DNA of 64,000 nt, taken from positions 2,356,001 through 2,420,000 of the forward strand of contig JAUCEF010000017.1 of the NCBI GenBank assembly GCA_033558025.1, written 5' to 3'. Each line of letters begins with the position of its first letter. Position 1 is the first letter of the stretch. Shown piece by piece: positions 56,628 to 64,000 of the stretch. Source of the DNA: Phytophthora sp. 'mugwort' (Eukaryota; Oomycota; Peronosporomycetes; Peronosporales; Peronosporaceae). Made by a program: the position numbers and the translations under genes. The notes below the pieces were generated by a model, which was not told where the DNA came from, did no database searches, and saw only the letters and a list, made by a program, of their open reading frames with translations.

Positions 56628-59540
56628 GACGTTGAGTATGAGGTGGAGTGAGGATACTGGAGCTTGAGCTGCGCGAGGCGAATTCGAGAGTGAGCGGCTG
56701 GATCTTGTAAGGCTGACGCCTTGAGGCCCCGCCAAAAGCGATCGTGAACTGGTTTTCGAAGATACTGCCCAACCGTCGCACAATTAGGGGCTCGGATTGA
56801 GGTGGGGGGCTGTCTATGACCCGACGTTTCCAAGTCTTTTGACATGGATACGGCGGTGGCAATATGCCACCCCTCGCCCGCCAGGCATTCCGTTGACTTC
56901 AGTTGATTGAAGAGGCTTGTTCTGTGTGTCGAAGGGCGTGTCCGGGCTCGACACGCGACGATAGACAGGAAGTAGTACAGTACAGCGCAGTTCCTGCTGG
57001 CACGCAGCCAACAAGCCCGACTAGCGAGCTTTCTTCTGTAGCTAGTACCAGTACTATATCCAGTACTATATATTGTGCGATAAGAGCGAGATGCTCTCGC
57101 CATTTGCCACCGAAACTGAAGCACACATCAGAAACGGACGGCATTAAGGCAACGAGCGACCGATTTTGGGCTAGATCGTTCGTTGATTTTCTGTTAAATT
57201 GAGGCAAGTCTTAATTGCGCCTGTGGTAGTTACTCCTAATGTGTCCGCTGCGAGAGCTAATTTCATCATTTTAGTTAGTGTTGTCGTCTTCTTCTCCCCG
57301 ACTATCACCTACGGTGACACCAGTTCATGTAGCGTCGCGGAGCAAGGCCATCGCCGCACTCCCGCTCCAAGCGAGAGCTCAGTACAATGCTTCGTCTCCG
57401 CCCAGCATAGACCGAGGAGCAGAGCACAATTGCGATCTGCGAAAACGACACCAGCTCACAATCATTGACCATTCTGCAACACGCACCGTGAAAACGGTGC
57501 GTGGAAAAGCCAAGCGTGATGTCACCTTCAGACTTGTCTGCAGCTTAAATTAAGCTTGCTAAGTTAGATTTGGGTCCAGCTGGATTCGCAGGCTCCAGGG
57601 GCAAGCAAATGTTACAGACACAATCATGGACAATGGACGCTGAAACGAATTGCAGAACCATTTTCTCGACGTGACATTAAATAGCCTTGCGAAGAATTTT
57701 ACGGTACCTGACGCTCGGGTCTTCGCAATAAGCATCGGTGACGATCCAACACGCAACCGTGGCTCCCGCCAGCAGTTCGTGCTCTCTGCGGCAATCACGC
57801 GATTCTCCCAGCCCCGTCCTGCAACACATACGATTGCTGTGCACTACAGTACATGGCGTACTCCACCTTCCAGCAGCAAGCATCTGCAACAAGGTGCGGC
57901 ATGCAGCGTCGAGTTGCACCGCGCATAAGTTCCCGTGGTACCTGGACAGAGCACACGGGCGAGGATGCATGCTGGCCCAAGATCAAATTCATGACTGTCA
58001 CGACGCCGGCGCTTCGACCGCTGTAAATTGCGGGCTTCGGCGTGGCTTCAACAAGCGGCTGGGACCGGAATGCTGGTAGATTCAAAGAAGAGACGCAGTT
58101 CAACTCAAAACCGGTCCATTTACCAACATTCGACCGGTATCATGGTTATGTGTCTTATCTCGTGATCAAATGTTCTACCTGGTAGGTAGTACAAAACCGG
58201 ACAGGTTACCATCATTCTGGATGGCAAGTTTCCCTCACGGCAATGAATGTTAAATAGTTTGACCCACTGACCATCGTCTCCAGTGTGATAGCACATTAAA
58301 TCCATCGGTGAATTTATCTCAATCTAAAGTGTACCAGCCCATTCGGGACCTGCCCTGAGTATTGTCGCTAAATTTTATAAACTGGACGTACTACAGATGG
58401 TCCTGTGGAGCATCGAGAGCTGACAATTTTGCTAACTGTTGGACGAAAGGCACTCTTATCGACTACTACATGTATATGCGGAACCACACGTAGGCGACGG
58501 CAATACGGATGAGCTAAGGGCGATGCTGTTGCCCCTGCATACCACCAACACGATGTCGTATACTGGCTGTTGAACCCACCAGAAGAGATCATCCTAGTGG
58601 AGGAGCCTGCGGCCCGAGGACTTCTACCGCGTTGAGTGCGAGGTCGCGACGCCCAATGCGAGCTAGAAGTTGACGACGCGAGGAGACAAGGAAGATGTTG
58701 CTGCTGTCGGCCATACGCCAGGAGACCTGTCCAAGGAAAACCGAAGGAATGACTTCAGTTGATGACACAGCTTTCATTTTGAGTAAATGCGGTGGGGGGG
58801 GGGATATAAGCGCTTCGAACAATGCACTGAGCACTTAGAACCTGAAACAGCCTGTCCCGCCCATTCACGCTGGACTAAGAAGCACCGAGCATCAGTAATC
58901 TTCGTCATACATGTAAGATAGAAAGTGATCAGTATATCGTGTAGAAGAAAGCACGTAATTCCACTCCATTCGAATTCCTCGTGGTTCCCTTAACTCGCAC
59001 GGCCAAATCTCTTGTATGTCTGTTATGGTGGGACTCGGAGCTCAACTGCAGCTAGTTATATCGCTCTTTTAATAGAGGCTTAGTCGTGTGCTTTGCTCTG
59101 ACCCGTATTCGAAACCAATTAGGGTATCCCCGCCCAACCTTGAGACACACAGGTACAGGTGAGTAGGTAGGGTGCCCAACTTAGTGTGCCCATTTGGTGC
59201 TAACGGACCGTCGCCTACGTTATGTACCTCTGTTTAGTAATACACATTCCTTCTTTGGAGCCTAGAGTCTATCACAATTCAGAATACCACTGGTGTACAG
59301 TAGCACAGATGGTCCCATCAATATGAATCCCTTCTCTTGAAATACACCCTCAACAGGAATGCAAATTGTTCCCGACCACCACTAAGTAGTTATTCCATCT
59401 CACCCTTTGAGTGTAATATGGAATACAAAAACGTCAGTCTCGGGGGGTGCTTAACTGTGACTCTTTTGCGCAGGATGTCTGAAGAGAGGACATCTGTAGC
59501 CTGTGCCTTGTGCTCCTGCCTAGCTCCTCTTCTAGTTCTC
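56628..59540. other. Intergenic region, no gene or element recognised
   Basis: The first few hundred bases should contain the INO1 promoter. From about 57200 to 59540 there are only short frames without recognisable domains. No RNA gene or element ends were seen. Confidence 0.4.
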
Positions 59541-59550
59541 GCTGCTTCTT

Positions 59551-59670
59551 ATAAAGTTCCCTCACAGACCTGTCCGACTTGCCCGTTAAATCAGCGCCGA
59601 CTGGTTAAAATCAGCGCCGACTGGCGCTGATTTAACGGGCAAGTCGGACAGGTCTGTGAGGAAACTTTAT
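59551..59670. repeat. Near-perfect inverted repeat, 48-bp arms, 24-bp loop
   Basis: Arm 59551-59598 pairs with 59623-59670 with one mismatch. The loop begins GACTGGTTAAAATCAGCGCC, so the inner part of the left arm (TTAAATCAGCGCCGACTGG) is partly repeated in direct orientation. Confidence 0.9.
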
Positions 59671-60950
59671 ATTTTTAGCTTGGCGATCCACTTGAGGTGG
59701 TCATTTTTTATGCCTACGACATCAGGAGTGAGCGATTCTTGCTATACGTCCTTATTCGTATCCATATGTTTCTCATCGTCGGCGCTATCATACTCCTCGA
59801 CACCGCAGAAGTCTTCGTCAATGTGCTCATATATCGTGTTCTCCTCAGCTTGATTGAGAAGTTCTGTCACTGACATCGGGTTTGAGGTATGGATGCGCGA
59901 GAGCGCTACTAGGCTCTCTTCTTCGGGTTCATCATACTCGCATGCATGGTACTCTACGAGACCAGTGTGCCCCCCCCAGCAGCTGACGAAGATGGAGGAG
60001 GGCTTGGGATTACCAGCACTCGATGCTCCACATCACTTTTGCAACCTCCATCGCTGTTTCATCGCTGGTATATCACTAACTCGAGAGCGTGCTGGATCTG
60101 ACGATGGCTTCTGGGACAGGTGGGGTGCGCAGCGTAGTTCTGGCATACATGGAAACTGGGCGTTAGCGCCGTACGGAATTTGGTCTCGGGAAAATGATTA
60201 ACAGAGCTGAGTTGTTTAAGAACTGAGCGAGTGCTAAGATCACTGAACGTCTTCAAAACCGCACGAGTGAGTTAGGCCGAAGGGCTGTGGTTTAGACCAC
60301 AAATGGCTATATGTACCAAATAGGTGGTATTACCGGCTAATCCGGTCGAGGAATACCCTTAAAAAGCAATATTTTATTTTTGTTCCACCTCACTATGACT
60401 ATCGAGGGGGTCATCTGTACTGAGTTGCAACCGAAAAAAAACGTCCCTCTATTATGAAAAAAAGCAATGTACTACTTGGTACTGTACGTGCATTTCAAAT
60501 CATAATATGTTAAACAATATCGTCAATTGTCACTCGAGCTTTGTCGAAATTTAGAATTTGTCATGTGGCCTTGCTGGAGTACTTACTTTCTGTTAGTGTT
60601 GAGCGTTGTGTAACGACAGAATAGGAATAAGCGGGTGATCAGCCTATTCGACTCCATGCAAGGCAAGTACAACGCAAAGTAAAGCAAATGTATATTTTGT
60701 TAGATTCTATAGCTTCTTCGTCATCGTTGCAATCGCTCCGAACTAACTTGATACACAATGACAAATACATCAGCCTCAAAAACGGCAGCACGTTGTCGAG
60801 GAAGTCACCCCAGCTTCACCCACATAGCATCAGCTCCAAGATCATGAATACATTAAACACCACATGAATGTCCGTCCTGCTGCTTGCAGCACGTCACTGT
60901 TGGAACGACGGCGGCCTTTCACTGTTAAGCCTAGGCTTCACTGTCAACGC
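59671..60950. other. Unassigned, possibly pogo-like tail on the minus strand
   Basis: Around 59660-59880 the minus strand reads an acidic stretch (SVTELLNQAEENTIYEHIDE, then DFCGVEEYDSADDEKH) reminiscent of the C-terminal tails of pogo/jerky-type transposases. This is weak. Nothing is seen from 60200 to 60950. Confidence 0.25.
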
Positions 60951-60955
60951 GATCA

Positions 60956-61264
60956 TCATCTTGAGATCCTCCTACATCTTTCCACTTTGCTGGGGTTGAA
61001 CATGCGTTTGACACCAGTACTGACTTCGATATGAAATGTCACCCAGTAGACACCATTCAAGTTGACGCAACCGACGACATGGTTATTGGCCTCTCCGAAG
61101 GCCCCGTACGATGCTGCTATCTTGTGCTTAGCCGCTTGCGAACCGAATCTCACATAGATTGGATTAACGATACCCACACCCTTGTAGCGATGCCGAAGCG
61201 CCATTAATGCAGCCGCGACGCATGCGTGATTTCGAAGACTACAATGGTAATGGTCCCTCAACAT
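60956..61264 (-). other. Open frame with Ulp1-protease-like fragment
   Basis: The 102-aa frame contains NHVVGCVNLNGVYWVTFHIE and FNPSK, resembling the 'H-x-x-VN--N-HW' and following 'DP' region of Ulp1-type cysteine proteases often carried by oomycete transposons. The catalytic Cys part is absent. This is tentative. Confidence 0.3.
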
Positions 61265-61499
61265 CCCTCATCCATTACCATTATGGAGGGACCTGGATTT
61301 GAGGGATCATTTTTTCTATGGTCTCATAATACAAATGCAAGTGTAACGTGTGCTAGGCAGAGCGACATGCAACCGTACGTGCTCCCTGAGTGCCATCACC
61401 GAGCTGTGGTTTCGTTGCTAACACAGCAGCTCACTCGATGTTGGACCTCACGAACCATTTGCGCCCCAGCAGTCATATATCGTCGTGTTCGCCGCTACG

Positions 61500-62109
61500 C
61501 AGTCATGCACGTGGCAAACTTATGTGCCTCTAACAAGGATCTAGTGGATTCCCTCTTCGAGAAGATGACGGGGCCGAGCTACATCTGCCATTTGTTCCAT
61601 GCTAGGCGTACACAGCAAGGGACCAAAGGATACACCAACCTTGTTGACCACCTCTGTCGCTCCCACACGGCTTCCGCTGTGAATGACGCCTTCACCAAGT
61701 GCAGAGGTATGGCATCGAGAGTTGCTTTTCGTCGACGTCAGCCCGTGGCTAAGACAACGTTTGGTTGGATCGAGTGGGTGGTGATGGAGAACCGCGAGCT
61801 TTCTTCTGAAGATGACCCACCAACCACGACCAACGCCACGCAACTCAGTTTTGCTGATGCGTCTCTGAGGAAGAGCGCGTGGCGGCGGAGGCTACGTATC
61901 GGAACGTCGATTGGATCCCGCCTACCTCTGACGACGTCAAGAGATTGTTTTCTTTAGCAGGCCTAGTCTTTAATGAGCATCGAAGGGCGACGCTCCCGGT
62001 CACGCTGGAGCTCCTCGTGTATCTTCGTTTCAACGGGGACCTTTGGGATGAGGTCGTAGTCTCCAAAACGATGCTTCGCGCAGAGCACGTATGGGGCGAC
62101 AAAGTTTAA
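61500..62109 (+). pseudogene. hAT transposase, internally deleted
   Basis: The N-terminal part (61500-61800) has a BED-type zinc finger remnant (YICHLFHARRTQQGTKGYTN, then LVDHLCRSHTA), followed by FGWIEWVVMENREL. The next recognisable piece (61879-62109) is the C-terminal dimerisation block: VDWIPPTSDDVKRLFSLAGL, LVFNEHRRATLPVTLELLVY and LRFNGDLWDEV. The large catalytic middle is missing and the two parts are in different frames. This resembles the internally deleted hAT copies that give rise to small non-autonomous elements. Confidence 0.65.
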
Positions 62110-63500
62110 TAGACGTAGGTGTTTTGTAGGTCCTACAGCAATAAAGTATGGCTTTCCATTGAGGGACAACGACCCCTATCTTATGGACACGGAGAAGCAC
62201 CGCTCCCTCTGTATCCCGTGATTATTTTCGAAACCTTGGACGCATGTCGTGTTCAGCCACTGTTTCTCCCGCCATTTGCAGCAGCAACATCCCCCTGAAT
62301 GTTTCGCCATCAATGAACATTTTCGCCAAATTGAGGTCTTCAACAGTGCGTTTGCACAACATCGACTAATGATTTAGCTTTCTGGTAAGCAGGCGAGTTG
62401 TTATTGGTGGAACATATGTACTTTCGTGATTCACACAAAATCTTCGAATGTAGGCAGGACATTAGAAGTCGGACATTCCGAGTTATCCATCTGCACACTC
62501 GTGAACTCTACTTCAAAATTGAAGCACAGTTATTTATTTTCAAGTTTAATCCGAGGTAGCATATTGGTGATCTTGGCGCCAAGCTCGTCGAGGTCGTGAT
62601 TGAGAACCCGAAGTTTGCCGGAGAGTTGGATGCACTTTAGATTGAGCGCTTCGACGAAATGTCGAATGCCGTAATTGTATGGACCGTCGAGAAGACGATC
62701 CATCCTCGTTTACAGACTTGGCCCCCGCTTCCAAACATTTCGCCTGATTTCGCGCCTTCCGTAGGTTTACTGTCTTACTTAGTCGTTTTTTCTGTTTCTT
62801 GGTTAAGCGGACCCTTTCGGCAGAGGTGCGAATTCGTAGCTCTTCATGATATGGTGGAGCCGGTCTTGCTTGCATCATTCAAAACCTTTTCGTGTCTGGC
62901 TTGGTGAGAGTGCCCAATCTTCACATGACTGTTTCCTTCACTTAGTTCAAGAAGATCTATATCGGGGTTGGGTAAGTACCTTGATCCGTCGTGCTTTGGC
63001 AAACGAGCAATACGGCCTTCTTGTATGTTCGATCGCAAATGATCCCAGCCACGACATAGCCACATCAAACGTAGGTGCCCGCTGTAGTTGTCTTCTGAAG
63101 AGCCCACCGAATCCTACTTTGCCCGCGTTGATGCATTTTTTTTTTTATTGATAGGGTTCCGTAGGACCTACCCATACGAGTAGAAGGAAAGTGATGGAAT
63201 CATACACTCGTTTCCGTTGGGTAAACGGAAATAGAGGACGTGACCACATGGGAGGAGAAGTGTCTGTACGAATGCGCGTGCAAGAGTAGTTCGAAGCACA
63301 AGTTTCCTTAGTCCATAGCTCGTAGTTCCAGACCACCACGTACAAGCACACCAAATATCACCTCACCTTCTGATTATATACGGCTCCTCCGTCGTTAGAT
63401 GCGTAAGCCGAGCTTGTCCGGGCGCGGACATGTCGATATTTATACTGCGCAGAACCACTGAGAGCAAAGGTGTACTATGTTTTGACGTACTGATACGGCG
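62110..63500. other. Unassigned sequence
   Basis: Short frames only, with no domain recognised and no element ends or RNA genes identified. Confidence 0.35.
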
Positions 63501-63514
63501 CTGACGGATCTGCA

Positions 63515-64000
63515 TCACCAACGTAGATAGCTCCTAATCTTCACCTTTGATGTGAGGCGGCGATCCCACGCGTTGAGCGCCCCTGCATACGCGTTCTGGA
63601 TGGTCAGCAGTGTCGATGTAACCTCGTCAATTAAGAAAGACTTTTTGACCACCTTTTTCATCGAGCTCCACTTGGCCTCAATACGATTGCTTGTTGTTGA
63701 GCAAGTGGGGCACGTCGCCGCGTAGGTAAGTACCCCCACGCCTGCTTAGATTCATCCCAGTTCTTCATGAAGAACCAATAGGAGTTGATTTTTTTTACCC
63801 TACTGCTAGGATGTGAAGAAACCCGGATCGCTGTTTGTTGTAGTCCTCTTCGATGTAGCGTAACTAAGAACGGTTATTGCCCCCTAATCGTAGCGTTTAC
63901 TGATGTAGAAGCTATAACACGACCGCCGACCAGTTCTTGGAGCCACTTCTGGACGTGGAACAGGTACAGTAGCTGCCTGGCCCCTGGGAACGTTTCTTGC
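63515..64000 (-). pseudogene. MULE-type transposase fragment
   Basis: The minus strand reads SNRIEAKWSSMKKVVKKSFL then IDEVTSTLLTIQNAY, matching the 'TNNriE-W--lK' region near the C-terminus of oomycete MULE transposases. More degenerate sequence of the same kind extends to the window edge. It differs from the MULE at 21.8-24.0 kb. Confidence 0.45.

Noticed and set aside
61243..61306. Nested short inverted repeats (GGTAATGG / CCATTACC, TCCCTCAA / TTGAGGGA)
   Set aside because: They may be ends of a small hAT-related element, but I could not find matching target duplications or a partner end with confidence.
1..64000. CRISPR arrays, prophage, operons or Shine-Dalgarno sites
   Set aside because: Introns, eukaryotic transposons and nuclear-type genes show this is eukaryotic DNA; no regularly spaced repeats were seen.

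Overview
The window looks like nuclear DNA of an oomycete (Phytophthora-like stramenopile). This is inferred from short GT-AG introns of about 45-120 nt, intron-poor GC-rich genes, TCATT-type initiator motifs upstream of genes, and a transposon mix of pogo-like, Tc1/mariner, MULE, PIF/Harbinger, Crypton-type, Merlin/ISXO2-like, hAT and Ty1/copia elements. No species call is possible without a search.

Layout. (1) 1-25.4 kb is a transposon graveyard with no intact host gene that I can support. It holds an internally deleted copia element, a pogo-like element with both ends visible (3556-5409), an AT-rich mitochondrial-like insert carrying a tRNA-Asp-like sequence and split by a PIF/Harbinger-like element (5794-6522), a Tc1/mariner element with long terminal inverted repeats (7350-8934), a Merlin/ISXO2-like transposase, a copia 3' end, two further pogo-like transposases, a Crypton-type tyrosine recombinase and a MULE (21646-24133). 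(2) 25.6-56.6 kb is a compact gene island: an Afi1/DENN-type protein, a PIH1-domain protein, a Tudor-like protein, anthranilate synthase component I, a large unrecognised helical protein, two very large IQ-motif proteins, a single-pass membrane protein, an NDUFA3-like complex I subunit, an ArfGAP2/3 (Glo3-type), a MANF/ARMET homologue, a SERP1/RAMP4 homologue and inositol-3-phosphate synthase. One small non-autonomous transposon (29247-30012) sits between genes. (3) 57-64 kb returns to transposon fragments (hAT, MULE, possible pogo and Ulp1-like pieces) and featureless sequence.

Themes. ArfGAP2/3, MANF and SERP1 are adjacent and all serve the early secretory pathway; MANF and SERP1 converge, and each has a CACGTG core upstream. 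PIH1 proteins assemble axonemal dyneins in other eukaryotes, and the neighbouring IQ-motif proteins (one with a p25-alpha-like segment and TPR-like end) could also be cytoskeletal or flagellar; that link is only inference. Scattered through the transposon-rich arms are four perfect or nearly perfect inverted repeats (30-48 bp arms, 9-25 bp loops). At least two lie inside old transposon reading frames and do not look like transposon ends; these are the most unusual structural signal in the window.
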